DNA of 64,000 nt from assembly GCF_043951865.1 (NCBI RefSeq), contig NZ_JBINJF010000008.1, positions 104,123 through 168,122 of the forward strand, in the 5' to 3' direction. The stretch is from JAMQKA01 sp043951865 (GTDB taxonomy: Bacteria > Bacteroidota > Rhodothermia > Balneolales > Balneolaceae). Positions 15,699-24,910 of this stretch are shown in pieces. Position numbers and translations under genes: made by a program. The notes under the pieces are model-generated. The model saw only the letters and a list, made by a program, of their open reading frames with translations, had not been told where the DNA came from and made no database searches. Position 1 is the first letter of the stretch, and the number at the start of each line of letters is the position of its first letter.

Positions 15699-18200
15699 AT
15701 GGCAAACAAACAGATAGAAGATCTGCAGGTAGCGGAGGATGCTCCCCGATATCCGGATGTGGCAACACGGCTCAGGCCCGGTACCATCGTTTCAGTTCAG
15801 CAGGATGAACATACAGTAACACTAACATCTGACAACAATATTGAGCTCAATATTACCATAGTGACTCCGGACATCCTTCAGCTGACCTATACCACGGAAG
15901 GGGACACCCGGAGCGACTTTTCTTACGCCCTTGATCCCCGATTTGATCCCCCGCCGGGGGAATATACGCTGGAGAACCAACCGGACCATATTGAAATAAG
16001 CACCTCTGCCGTCACCTGCCGGGTGTCCAAAGAGCAGATGCTGGTCCGTTTTTACAATGCAGAGGAGCATCTCCTCTGTGCGGATAACCGGGGCTACTAC
16101 AAACGCGAAACCCTGATGAAGGGCACTACTGAAGTTTCCATTTCGCAGGAAGCCCCGGCGGGTGCCCGGTATTTCGGGCTGGGCGACAAGGCGATTAAAC
16201 AGAATCTGCGGGGACGTTCATATGAAAACTGGAATACCGATGCCTATGGTTTTGAACGGGGGGATGACCCACTCTACCGATCCGTGCCCTTCTATATGGC
16301 GCTGCATGATGGTCGGGCTTACGGCATATTCCTGGACAATACCTACCGGTCGATCTTTGATTTTGACTCGCGCAAGGACCGTACCCTCACTTTTGCTTCG
16401 GAAGGCGGAAAGATGAACTATTACTTCATCAACGGACCGGAACTGCGGTCTGTAGCCGAGCGCTATGCCCGGCTGACCGGAACCCCGGAACTGCCGCCCT
16501 TGTGGGGACTTGGTTACCACCAGTGCAGGTGGAGTTACTATCCCGAAAAAAAAGTGCGGGAGATTGCACGCACCTTTCGCGATCTTGAGATACCCTGCGA
16601 TGCGATCTACCTGGATATCGACTATATGGATGAATACAAGGTATTTACCTGGAACAGAAATTATTTTCCCAATCCCAAACAGCTGATCGCAGACCTGGGA
16701 GAGGAAGGATTCCAGACCATCGTGATGGTGGATCCCGGCATACGGGCAGAAAAGGGATATGAAGTGTACGAGGATGGGCGGACGAATGACGTATTTTGCA
16801 GGCGTCCCGACGGAGAACTGATGATCGGTCCTGTGTGGCCGCCCAAAACGGTATTCCCCGACTTCACCCACCCGAAAGTACGCGAATGGTGGGGCGACCT
16901 GTATGATGATTTTATCAAAAAACTGAACATCAGCGGAATCTGGAACGACATGAATGAGCCGGCCGTCTTTGAGGTACGGCGCAAAACGTTTCCGGACGAT
17001 ATCCGGCACCATTTTGACGGGCACCCGTGCAGCCACCGAAAGGCTCACAACATTTATGGCATGCAGATGGCCCGGGCCTCGCTGCAGGGCATAAAAAAAC
17101 ATGCACCTGCGAAACGGCCCTTCCTGCTGACGCGTGCCAACTTTGCGGGGGGGCAGCGCTATGCCGCACTATGGACCGGAGACAACATCGCCAGCTGGGA
17201 TCACCTGCGGTTGGGGCACGAGCAGTGCCTCAGGCTGAGTGTCTCCGGCTATTCATTTTGCGGAACCGATATCGGGGGCTTTGTGGATCGGCCAAGTTCC
17301 GAGCTTTACACCCGCTGGCTGCAACTGGGCATCTTTCATCCGCTGTTCCGCACCCACAGCATGGGGTACCACCTTGAAGGAGCCGCCGCGGTTAACGAGG
17401 AGGAGGTGGAAGAAAAGAAAACCAAGGAAACGCTCGACCAGGAACCGTGGTCATTTGGCGAGAAAACCACCACTATTGCCCGGGAAATCATCGGCCTTCG
17501 GTATCGATTACTCTCCTACCTTTATACCGCTTTCCGCCAGTACGTTAAAAATGGGACGCCCATACTGCGTCCCCTGGCATTTCACGATCAGTCAGATCCC
17601 CATACCCTGGATGCGGCGGATGAATTTATGTTTGGGGACCAGATCCTGGTGAGCCCGGTTCTTGAAAAAAACCGGAAAACCAAGAGAATTTATCTCCCCG
17701 AGGGAGACTGGTACCACTTCTGGGATGATACGCGGTTGGCGGGACGACAAAAACACGACATCAACACGCCCCTGTCGAACATTCCCTTTTTTATCAAAGC
17801 GGGAACCGTCTTGCCGATGCGGGAATTAATGCAGTACACCGGGGAAAAAGACCCCGAAAAGCTGGGATTACTGGTATACCACGGGGATCAGCCGGCAGAG
17901 AGCCCGCTCTATGAAGATACCGGGCAGGGTTACGGGTATAAAAAGGGAGAATACCGCCACACGATATTTCGATTTGAGTCCAACAGCCAGGGCATCCGGC
18001 TGTCGGCAGGCAGTGAGGGTGCCTACAATCCATTGTACAATCATATCGAGGTGACCTTTATCGGGCTGCCGTTTAAGCCCGGCCATTGCAAAGCTGACGG
18101 AAAAGAGGTCGCGCCACGTGCTGTGAAACGGCACGGGAAAAGCGCATATACCGTAATATTAGACCCGGGCTTCGAGAAGTTGCAACTGTTCGCCGAATAG
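15699..18200 (+). CDS. Glycoside hydrolase family 31 alpha-glucosidase
   Basis: 833 residues without signal peptide, so probably cytoplasmic. An N-terminal beta-sandwich (about 1-250) is followed by the GH31 barrel. The catalytic nucleophile is Asp417 in 'IWNDMNEP' and the general acid is Asp495 in 'WTGDNIASWDHL'. 'GYHQCRWSYY' and 'HPLFRTHS' are other family blocks, and C-terminal beta domains follow. The enzyme removes alpha-linked glucose from maltose-like or other alpha-glucosides; linkage preference cannot be read. It lies 197 bp after glpD, so it could be a separate unit. Its 3' end converges on the helicase gene. Confidence 0.93.
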   Translation: MANKQIEDLQVAEDAPRYPDVATRLRPGTIVSVQQDEHTVTLTSDNNIELNITIVTPDILQLTYTTEGDTRSDFSYALDPRFDPPPGEYTLENQPDHIEISTSAVTCRVSKEQMLVRFYNAEEHLLCADNRGYYKRETLMKGTTEVSISQEAPAGARYFGLGDKAIKQNLRGRSYENWNTDAYGFERGDDPLYRSVPFYMALHDGRAYGIFLDNTYRSIFDFDSRKDRTLTFASEGGKMNYYFINGPELRSVAERYARLTGTPELPPLWGLGYHQCRWSYYPEKKVREIARTFRDLEIPCDAIYLDIDYMDEYKVFTWNRNYFPNPKQLIADLGEEGFQTIVMVDPGIRAEKGYEVYEDGRTNDVFCRRPDGELMIGPVWPPKTVFPDFTHPKVREWWGDLYDDFIKKLNISGIWNDMNEPAVFEVRRKTFPDDIRHHFDGHPCSHRKAHNIYGMQMARASLQGIKKHAPAKRPFLLTRANFAGGQRYAALWTGDNIASWDHLRLGHEQCLRLSVSGYSFCGTDIGGFVDRPSSELYTRWLQLGIFHPLFRTHSMGYHLEGAAAVNEEEVEEKKTKETLDQEPWSFGEKTTTIAREIIGLRYRLLSYLYTAFRQYVKNGTPILRPLAFHDQSDPHTLDAADEFMFGDQILVSPVLEKNRKTKRIYLPEGDWYHFWDDTRLAGRQKHDINTPLSNIPFFIKAGTVLPMRELMQYTGEKDPEKLGLLVYHGDQPAESPLYEDTGQGYGYKKGEYRHTIFRFESNSQGIRLSAGSEGAYNPLYNHIEVTFIGLPFKPGHCKADGKEVAPRAVKRHGKSAYTVILDPGFEKLQLFAE

Positions 18201-18214
18201 ACTGGATATAAAAA

Positions 18215-18241
18215 AGCCTCATGACGTGTTGCCATGAGGCT
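18215..18241 (-). terminator. Rho-independent terminator of the DEAD-box helicase gene
   Basis: A perfect 9-bp stem (AGCCTCATG / CATGAGGCT) with a 9-nt loop is followed by TTTTTTATA on the minus strand. It lies between two convergent genes; the T-run is only on the helicase side. Confidence 0.9.
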
Positions 18242-18267
18242 GAAATACAAACAATAATAATACCGAA

Positions 18268-19854
18268 TCAGGCTACTTTTACGTTCACTTTTCGGCCTTT
18301 CACGCTGTTTTTATTCATTCCCTGGATAACCTGGCCCACATAGTTTCCGGGGATATCCACGAATGAGTGGCTTCGGCGAATATCGATATTGCCGATAACA
18401 TTCCCGGGAATTCCGGTCTCACCCGCAATAGCCCCCACAATGTCTCCGGGATAAACCTTGTTCTGTTTACCAACGCTGAAGAAAAGTTTCACCATTGAGT
18501 CATCATTGTAGTCAACCTTGTTATTTTTGAACGGCTGAGTGTTTTTCTTTTCCTCCAATTCGCCCGTTTTCAACTTGAGCAGAGCGGCGGCTATTTCAAT
18601 GGTCGTGAACCGTTCATCCGTATCCGTAAATGATTCTATCTGATCGATCCAGTCGCCCAGGCCTCCTTTTTCCAGGCTTTCGACAACCTCGTCCATATGG
18701 CTCGACAAGCGCGATTCCCGAACCTCCGCACTGCTCGGCATATCCAGATAATCCAGCTTGTTTTTTATCTGCCGCTCTATCGTCTTCAGTTGCTTGTTCT
18801 TGCGGCGCGATGTAAACGTAATTGCCTTGCCGGAGCGTCCTGCACGCCCGGTGCGGCCGATACGGTGCACGTAATATTCCGGGTCCTGCGGTACATCATA
18901 ATTAAAGACCACATCCACATCTTCTACATCGATACCGCGGGCGGCCACATCGGTGGCAACAAGAATATCGATCTGCTTTTTGCGAAACTTGTCCATAACG
19001 CGGTCGCGCTGGTTCTGGCTCAGGTCGCCATTGATAAAGTCGCTGCCGTACCCGCGGGAAATCAGCTCATTGGTAAGCGACTCCGTCTTCCGCTTGGTAT
19101 TGCAAAACACCAGGGCCAGCGTGAAGTCATTGGTGTCCATAAATCGGCAAATCGCATCGGTACGTACAGAATCGCGTACCTCCACCAGGTACTGTTCAAT
19201 ATTGGGAGCCGTAATCGCTTCCCGCTCAATGGTCACCGTCTGGGGTTTATCCATATAGCGATTCATGATATCGCGGATCGCCCGCGGAACCGTAGCAGAA
19301 AACATCACGGTTTGAATGGGACCGTTCGTATACGACAGTATCTTTTCCATGTCGTTGCGGAAGCCCATATTGAGCATTTCATCCGCTTCGTCAAAGACAA
19401 TCATGTTCAGGTTGTCGATCTTCATGGTACCCCGCTGAAGGTGATCGATCGTACGGCCCGGAGTACCAACCACAATTTGCGCACCCCGTTTTATCGCTTT
19501 TATCTGCTGGCCGATTGACTGCCCGCCGTAGACGGGAACAACTTTCAAGCCCCCCACAAACTTGCCCAGCTTGATGAGCTCGCCTGTAACCTGGATCGCC
19601 AGCTCTCGCGTGGGACACTGTATCAACGCCTGCACATTTTTGCTGTCGGTATCGATTTTTTGCACCATCGGGATTCCGAATGCGGCCGTCTTGCCGGTTC
19701 CCGTCTGGGCTTGTCCCACGAGATCAGACCCCTCAAGTATTTTGGGAATACACTGTTCCTGTATCGCGGTAGGCTCTTCAAAGCCCATTTCAGTAATTGC
19801 ACGTAACAGCTCGTCGCTGAGCTGGAGTTCGTTAAATGTTGATTCGTTCATCAA
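18268..19854 (-). CDS. deaD: DEAD-box RNA helicase with DbpA-type RNA-binding domain (DeaD/CsdA-like)
   Basis: 528 residues. Helicase motifs appear in order: Q motif (PTAIQEQCIP), Walker A (AQTGTGKT), PTRELAIQV, TPGR, DEAD, SAT, and HRIGRTGRAGR. Residues about 450-528 form a DbpA/CsdA-type RNA-recognition domain ('KLFFSVGKQNKVYPGDIV', 'HSFVDIP'). It should unwind structured RNA in ribosome assembly or cold adaptation. It ends at a strong terminator. A cold-shock protein gene is divergent about 640 bp away, which fits a cold or RNA-structure role. Confidence 0.93.
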   Translation of the reverse strand: MMNESTFNELQLSDELLRAITEMGFEEPTAIQEQCIPKILEGSDLVGQAQTGTGKTAAFGIPMVQKIDTDSKNVQALIQCPTRELAIQVTGELIKLGKFVGGLKVVPVYGGQSIGQQIKAIKRGAQIVVGTPGRTIDHLQRGTMKIDNLNMIVFDEADEMLNMGFRNDMEKILSYTNGPIQTVMFSATVPRAIRDIMNRYMDKPQTVTIEREAITAPNIEQYLVEVRDSVRTDAICRFMDTNDFTLALVFCNTKRKTESLTNELISRGYGSDFINGDLSQNQRDRVMDKFRKKQIDILVATDVAARGIDVEDVDVVFNYDVPQDPEYYVHRIGRTGRAGRSGKAITFTSRRKNKQLKTIERQIKNKLDYLDMPSSAEVRESRLSSHMDEVVESLEKGGLGDWIDQIESFTDTDERFTTIEIAAALLKLKTGELEEKKNTQPFKNNKVDYNDDSMVKLFFSVGKQNKVYPGDIVGAIAGETGIPGNVIGNIDIRRSHSFVDIPGNYVGQVIQGMNKNSVKGRKVNVKVA

Positions 19855-20496
19855 AAAAGTATTGAGTTTGAAACCCGGCTAAACGATCTCTCGGTAACTC
19901 CGCCACTCCCATCGGAACGGCTTGTTAACTCCAGGGTATCGTTGGTTCTATACCATTCACCCATGAGAAGCGTAAAGCTCCCCTCTGCTATCGCTGTAGA
20001 GCGATACGGCGGGTAGTTGTCCAGGGAAAGACCCTGTTCAGGATGTTAGTTGAGAAATCTGTCTAATCAGGTTGTTGAATTAAAAAATGAATAAGTACCT
20101 GTTGCTACGTTAACACGCCAATCCGGCGTGTGCCTGATCCCACTTAACGCTTGTAACCAACGGGCACCGACAGACTTCAATAAAGAAGGGATGTAAGGAA
20201 CCAGTAAACCAAACACCTAAAAGCGGGAATGGTGTAACTTCAGAACGAGCACAAAGTACAAAGAATAGTTCAGAAACCTATATTTATTTTTGCCACATAC
20301 GCAAAACCCCGATTAAACCGGCGGGCGGTACTATTTTCTGTAATATTTATTTGGAATATTCCTGAGCTATCCCTTTATTATTAATGTTATTTTTAATTCC
20401 CACCTGCGGCTGGTGTTCTGATATTAAGTGACGCGATAACGCAATTCTTGCATTAGTTCATTCTACGTATGGTGGCCAAACACTACTATATTTATT
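19855..20496. other. Divergent intergenic region between helicase and cold-shock genes
   Basis: 642 bp without a supported gene. It must contain the promoters of both genes and could include a long 5' leader for the cold-shock mRNA, as is known for csp genes. I found no convincing stem-loop, tRNA or promoter consensus. Confidence 0.4.
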
Positions 20497-20712
20497 ATGC
20501 AACAAGGTACAGTAAAATGGTTTGATACGGAAAAAGGTTTCGGATTTATCAAACCTAACGAAGGTGGCAAAGATATTTTTGTACACCGAAACAACGTCGA
20601 AAATCTTGGCTACAACCAAGGACTTGAAGATGGAGAGAATGTAGAATTTGAAGTTGAAGAAACACCCAAGGGATTGAGTGCGATCAACGTTCAAAGTTTG
20701 GATTATGAATAA
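20497..20712 (+). CDS. Cold-shock protein (CspA family)
   Basis: 71 residues, a single cold-shock domain. RNP1 is KGFGFIKP and RNP2 is DIFVHRNNV; 'GTVKWFDTEKGFG' is the classic start. It binds single-stranded RNA/DNA and acts as an RNA chaperone in the cytoplasm. The gene has its own strong terminator directly after the stop. It is divergent from a DeaD-like helicase gene, a functionally sensible neighbour. Confidence 0.96.
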   Translation: MQQGTVKWFDTEKGFGFIKPNEGGKDIFVHRNNVENLGYNQGLEDGENVEFEVEETPKGLSAINVQSLDYE

Positions 20713-20742
20713 GCACTAATCCACTGCACTGTCATCACACAG

Positions 20743-20771
20743 CCTGCTTTCCAATGGGAAGCAGGTTTTTT
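20743..20771 (+). terminator. Rho-independent terminator of the cold-shock gene
   Basis: A 10-bp stem (CCTGCTTTCC / GGGAAGCAGG, one G-T pair) with a 3-nt loop is followed by TTTTTT. Confidence 0.95.
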
Positions 20772-20959
20772 ATTTATTGCCAGTATGCAAAACGGCAGTG
20801 CTGAGAAGCGACTAAGTCAACGGGTTATCAAATAATTGGCAAGACAGGTACATCGATTTTTTCAGGCCTTCCTTTTTCTAGATGTTGGCATAGAAAGGGC
20901 AATTCGTGCGGCTTATATTATAACAAGGAATGTAATTTATAACCCCTAATCCCTGAGTT

Positions 20960-21067
20960 ATGCTTCAAATGCAAAGTAACATGCTTGGGTTTTTGTTGCT
21001 CGTGGCCGGCATCCTGATCGGCGTGCTGATTGCATGGGTGATCAACAAACGCAATGAAGAGCAGTAA
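20960..21067 (+). CDS. Small single-span membrane peptide (35 residues)
   Basis: A short frame reading MLQMQSNM, then a hydrophobic helix 'LGFLLLVAGILIGVLIAWV', then a charged tail INKRNEEQ and a stop. A strong terminator follows 30 bp later (21097-21132) and nothing else in this spacer needs one, which supports real transcription. The upstream gene's terminator at 20743-20771 isolates it as its own unit. The function is unknown; such peptides often modulate membrane complexes. An internal ATG at 20969 or 20981 could also be the start. Confidence 0.55.
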   Translation: MLQMQSNMLGFLLLVAGILIGVLIAWVINKRNEEQ

Positions 21068-21096
21068 TTTTACAGTATGGTTCATCGATAATAAGA

Positions 21097-21132
21097 AACC
21101 TGCCGGGCTTTGAAAATCCGGCAGGTTTTTTT
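21097..21132 (+). terminator. Rho-independent terminator after the 35-residue ORF
   Basis: A 10-bp perfect stem (AACCTGCCGG / CCGGCAGGTT) with an 11-nt loop and a TTTTTTT run on the plus strand. It lies just past fabF, which converges on it, and may stop that transcript weakly as well. Confidence 0.93.
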
Positions 21133-21152
21133 ATTACACGGCGGAAGTCTCA

Positions 21153-22403
21153 TCATACCTTTCTGAACACTACAATTCCGTTGTGTCCTCCAAACCCGAA
21201 GGTATTGCTCATCACCACATCCACGTTGGTTTCAACCGCTTCGTTGAGAACAATATTCAGGGTATCGGGAATCTGCTCATCCATCTCTTCGGTATTGATT
21301 GTCGGCGGGATGATCCCTTCCCGTATCGCTTTGACAGAAGCGACCGCTTCAGCGGCACCGGCAGCCCCAAGCAGGTGACCCGTCATTGATTTTGTGGCGC
21401 TGATGTGCAGGCTCTTGGGCTCTTCTCCGAAGAGAGAGACCGTCGCCTTTATCTCGCTCAGGTCGCCTACGGGGGTGGAAGTGGCATGGCAATTCAGATA
21501 GTCCACCTCTTCGGGAGCTATCTCCGCTTCGTCCAGGGCCCGCCGCATCGCCTCTTTGGCCCCTTTCCCTTCCGGGTGGGTAGCCGTCATGTGGTAGGCA
21601 TCGGCCGTCATGGAAGCGCCGACGACTTCGGCATAGATCGGGGCCCCGCGCTTTTTGGCATGCTCATATTCCTCGAGCACCAGGGCCGCAGCTCCTTCAC
21701 CCATCACAAACCCGTCGCGGTCCACATCAAACGGCCGGCACGCACGCTGGGGATCTTCGTTGTGGGTAGACATCGCCCGCATCGCGGAAAACCCGCCCAC
21801 GCACGCTTCGGTAATGCCGGCTTCCGACCCCCCAGTAACGATGACATCTGCCTGGCCCCAACGAATGTAGTTCAGCGCATCCATAATCGCCGTATTGGAA
21901 GTGGCACATGCTGAAACGGCTGTATAGTTGATTCCCATCATTCCGTGCTGCATCGAAATCATCCCGGATGCCATGTTGACAATCAGCTTGGGGACAAAAA
22001 ACGGGCTGAAACGGGGACTGTAGTCATTCTCCGCGTAGTTTCGCACCTCTTCCTCGAAAATCTCCATGCCGCCCTGGCCGCTTCCCCATATAACTCCTAC
22101 ATCGAACGGATCCATATTCTCCACCTCGAGACCGGAGTCTTCGATAGCCTCGTCCGCAGCAATCAGGGCATACTGCGTAAATGGATCGGTTCGCCGTATT
22201 GTATTGTGTTCCAGGTAGTCGCCGGCGTCAAAATCCTTGAGTTCACAGGCCACCTGTGTTCGGAATTCCGAGGGATCGAATTTTGAAATTCTCGTTGCTC
22301 CGGGGGTACCCGCTTTCAGAGCATTCCAGTAGTCATTTACATTGTGCCCGAGCGGCGTAAGTGCGCCCATGCCGGTTACTACAACCCGTCGTTGATCTGC
22401 CAT
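21153..22403 (-). CDS. fabF: 3-oxoacyl-[acyl-carrier-protein] synthase II
   Basis: 416 residues. The catalytic triad is Cys166 (VSACATSN), His306 (NCHATSTPVGD) and His343 (MTGHLLGAAGA). The start 'RRVVVTGMGALTPLGHNV' is typical of FabF. The enzyme condenses malonyl-ACP with acyl-ACP in fatty-acid elongation. No acpP or other fab gene is adjacent, as the spacer upstream is long and full of palindromes, so it appears to be a single-gene unit here. Confidence 0.95.
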   Translation of the reverse strand: MADQRRVVVTGMGALTPLGHNVNDYWNALKAGTPGATRISKFDPSEFRTQVACELKDFDAGDYLEHNTIRRTDPFTQYALIAADEAIEDSGLEVENMDPFDVGVIWGSGQGGMEIFEEEVRNYAENDYSPRFSPFFVPKLIVNMASGMISMQHGMMGINYTAVSACATSNTAIMDALNYIRWGQADVIVTGGSEAGITEACVGGFSAMRAMSTHNEDPQRACRPFDVDRDGFVMGEGAAALVLEEYEHAKKRGAPIYAEVVGASMTADAYHMTATHPEGKGAKEAMRRALDEAEIAPEEVDYLNCHATSTPVGDLSEIKATVSLFGEEPKSLHISATKSMTGHLLGAAGAAEAVASVKAIREGIIPPTINTEEMDEQIPDTLNIVLNEAVETNVDVVMSNTFGFGGHNGIVVFRKV

Positions 22404-22525
22404 AATGTATCGTATCTGTATTTATGAAAAAATATCTGTCGTTTTCGGATTTGATTAATCGGACTCAAACATAAGACTTTTTCCGTGAACAGTGAACTAT
22501 AAACGTCAGTCCAGTTAGGAAAACA

Positions 22526-22569
22526 CCAGTGTCCAGCAACCATAGCCATTCGGATTTGCTGGATACTGG
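22526..22569. repeat. 14-bp inverted repeat (hairpin)
   Basis: CCAGTGTCCAGCAA pairs with TTGCTGGATACTGG with a single G-T pair, around a 16-nt loop. There is no T-run, so terminator function is unlikely. Confidence 0.75.
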
Positions 22570-22693
22570 AACACAGGTAACACTAATGCTGCTGATTTAC
22601 CGCTAAATAGATATTCCAACAGCCCGTTTAAAAATGATCTACCTGTGTAGATCAGCCTGACCGGTGGTATCCGCGTTCTGTCGTTAACAGCTG

Positions 22694-22728
22694 AAATCCA
22701 GGATTTGACCCGACACCGGCCTGGATTT
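22694..22728. repeat. 9-bp inverted repeat (hairpin)
   Basis: AAATCCAGG and CCTGGATTT are perfect complements around a 17-nt loop. Confidence 0.65.
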
Positions 22729-22739
22729 CTCGCCAGGAA

Positions 22740-22836
22740 ATTTGTTCTTCAGCAAGGCAAAGAGGAAATGGCCGTGCTGAGGTACCGTTGTACGTTGAGC
22801 AGGTGATGTTCCCTTTAACGCAGCTGAAGAACAAAT
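22740..22836. repeat. Large structured palindrome, copy 1
   Basis: The 14-nt ends ATTTGTTCTTCAGC and GCTGAAGAACAAAT are perfect inverted repeats 69 nt apart. The centre holds a GGTACCGTTGTAC hairpin flanked by GGAAA and TTCC. The same layout and similar sequence occur, inverted, at 59482-59584, so this looks like a member of a dispersed element family. Confidence 0.6.
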
Positions 22837-23087
22837 CTCCCACCGCTTTACACCCTGTCAACTAAAAAGGTCGGTAACATATGATGTAAGATACTGCCTG
22901 CCTCTAGGGTACATGATTTGTGCATACATTATCGTGAGAAATACGGGCTAGTATCCGTTCGTTCTGATCAAAGCGGATGTGCATAGATTAACTACATTCA
23001 CTACGGATTCGAATCAGAAAAACCGTCCCGGTTTCACCCTGTAAACCGACAGGAAAAGCCGGTGGCCTTCAGGAATTCCAAACCATC

Positions 23088-23603
23088 CTACTCTTCCGGT
23101 TTGAAGACCTGGTTGTAGGGATTCTTTTCCATTCCCGAGGTCACATTGATAAATCCATGTCCCGTGGCGTTGTGGCAGGTATTGCAGGAGTTGACAAGAT
23201 TATCCAGATCTTCTTCAATTAATTTCCAGTTTCTGGTACTCAGTGAAGTGCGAAGCGTATCAACCGCCGGATCAAACATCAACTCCGTAAAATACGCGAT
23301 ATCGTACCCCTCGTAGCCGGGCACATCCTGCTTTACCGCCAGGGCAGAAGCCTGTAGTTCGTGCATGTAAAAGTCGGCCAGATCGCTGTTCCGTTCCTTT
23401 ATCGACAGGCTCAGCTTATGTGTATACCGGCGGATATGCTGCATATATTCCGCCAGTTCGGGCGTTTCCTCCTGGTTGACCTTGGCAAATTGCCGGCGCT
23501 CTGCTTCCTGCCCTCCCTCTCCCTGATCACAACCGGTCACAAAAAATATCCCAGCCAACAATGTTAAGGAAAACGTCAGTGCGATAGTACTGTAAGATTG
23601 CAT
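23088..23603 (-). CDS. One-heme c-type cytochrome lipoprotein (cytochrome c'-like)
   Basis: 171 residues. The signal peptide ends in a lipobox (FVTGC, Cys25). The only heme site is CNTCH (Cys140, Cys143, His144) close to the C terminus after a long helical region. A helical bundle with a C-terminal CxxCH is the layout of cytochrome c'-type proteins. It probably carries out electron transfer or ligand sensing at the membrane face of the periplasm. No oxidase genes are adjacent. It stands alone between two long spacers. Confidence 0.75.
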   Translation of the reverse strand: MQSYSTIALTFSLTLLAGIFFVTGCDQGEGGQEAERRQFAKVNQEETPELAEYMQHIRRYTHKLSLSIKERNSDLADFYMHELQASALAVKQDVPGYEGYDIAYFTELMFDPAVDTLRTSLSTRNWKLIEEDLDNLVNSCNTCHNATGHGFINVTSGMEKNPYNQVFKPEE

Positions 23604-24051
23604 AAATAATGACTTTGAACTTCTTGTTTAGAACGAATCTAAAGTAATAAAGAATTTTGGGAAAGTGAATAAAAAGGTTGATGAATATTATACTCAAATT
23701 TTTTGGTCGGATCGGCTCACCCAAAAATTGACTTGGTATGAGGGAGCAAGGGGATAAACAGGACTTTCTTCCCCAGACAAATACCAAATCATGATCTACC
23801 AATTCATAACCGGTGATTGAGGTGCTCATTTTTGAAAACAACGAACAGGGAAAGCCGATTAGGAAGTCCCAACAAAGAAAAAGAAGTTTATTCTGATGAA
23901 AGAGGTGTTTCTTTTGGCTTGATCCATAAAAGATCAAGACGGTGAATGGGGCGTCCGCTCCAGCCGCAGCTGGCGTGAGAGCTCGTTGAGAAGCGACAAG
24001 TCGCGTCTGTACTGGATCTTGCTTCGGCTTTTCAAAGGCCCCGCAGGCATT
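23604..24051. other. Intergenic spacer, nothing recognised
   Basis: 448 bp between two minus-strand genes. The frame at 23527-23937 overlaps the cytochrome signal peptide and has no family features, so it is not called. A short GCGAC-AA-GTCGC palindrome near 23992-24003 is the only structure seen. Confidence 0.4.
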
Positions 24052-24687
24052 CTAACTGGACGACGGATTTTCCGCTTGTCCAGGTTCGACCTCGTGTTCT
24101 TCACGAGACTTGTACTTTTCGCGGAGTCGTGATATCAAGCTGCCCTCAGACTCTTTATCGCGGGTAAGCGGGGCTACCAGCACGTCCAGCACCTCCTCCG
24201 GCAGCTTGGTATACTGTTCCACCACCTGTTCTGCAGCGATATCAAAATGCCACTCCACCCGCTTGGCAAAAATCTCCTCCAGGTCATTAATGGCCTCTTC
24301 CCCTTCTTTATTTTCAGGACTGATTTTTCGGATAGTACTGATAATCTCCTGCTGACCCAGCAGCAGCGCCTCCATGAGAGACTTGTTTGTGATCACGATA
24401 TTGAGGAGTACTTTAAGAATCTGCTGGTTGAGCAATATTTTTTGAAGTGGATGGTCAGGTGATTCCATCTCTGCCTTTTCAACACGTTCCGGCAAGTCGT
24501 AGACACCGCGATGCACCCGTACCAGCAGGTCCATTTTTGTCATTTCGGAGAGAGCACTGCGCGCATTATTGTATTCCAACCCAGTTCTGTCAACAATTTC
24601 ACGAATCTGTAACGCCTCTCCGGCTTCTTCCAGTGCCTCAATTATTTTTCCCCTTCGGGGCGATACAGAATTGCGTTTTTTACTCAT
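24052..24687 (-). CDS. Winged-helix-type DNA-binding protein of unknown role
   Basis: 211 residues. Residues about 10-70 read like a winged helix-turn-helix ('GKIIEALEEAGEALQIREI', 'NARSALSEMTKMDLLVRVHR', then 'GVYDLP'), similar to replication/repair or transcription wHTH domains. The rest is helical and acidic without a domain I recognise, with a proline/serine-rich tail. It could be a transcription regulator, but its target is not visible. The upstream 80 bp contain repeated TGTACAT-like words that might be its own operator; this is only a suggestion. Confidence 0.6.
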   Translation of the reverse strand: MSKKRNSVSPRRGKIIEALEEAGEALQIREIVDRTGLEYNNARSALSEMTKMDLLVRVHRGVYDLPERVEKAEMESPDHPLQKILLNQQILKVLLNIVITNKSLMEALLLGQQEIISTIRKISPENKEGEEAINDLEEIFAKRVEWHFDIAAEQVVEQYTKLPEEVLDVLVAPLTRDKESEGSLISRLREKYKSREEHEVEPGQAENPSSS

Positions 24688-24910
24688 AATTGCGTGCCTG
24701 AATGACGATTTTTCACCGGTTTATCAAACATCAATGTACATAATTTACACTTAACTATACATTCGTACATACACAATAGCGCCACTACAGAAAAAACCAT
24801 CCCCGGAATATTATCCTCCTCAGCCTTGAACCTGTGTACAGGCATCCACAACACCCGATTCTTGAGATAGCACTGCCACCGATTTTGGGATTTTACCCGC
24901 AGAGGTAGTA

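Larger units (their letters stand above)
22404..23087. other. 684-bp spacer packed with palindromes
   Basis: No protein gene is supported. Three inverted repeats lie in a row at 22526-22569, 22694-22728 and 22740-22836 (each listed). The spacer separates fabF from an upstream cytochrome gene on the same strand. Confidence 0.6.

Noticed and set aside
23527..23937. 136-codon minus-strand frame upstream of the cytochrome gene
   Set aside because: Overlaps the cytochrome signal peptide in another frame and has no recognisable features.
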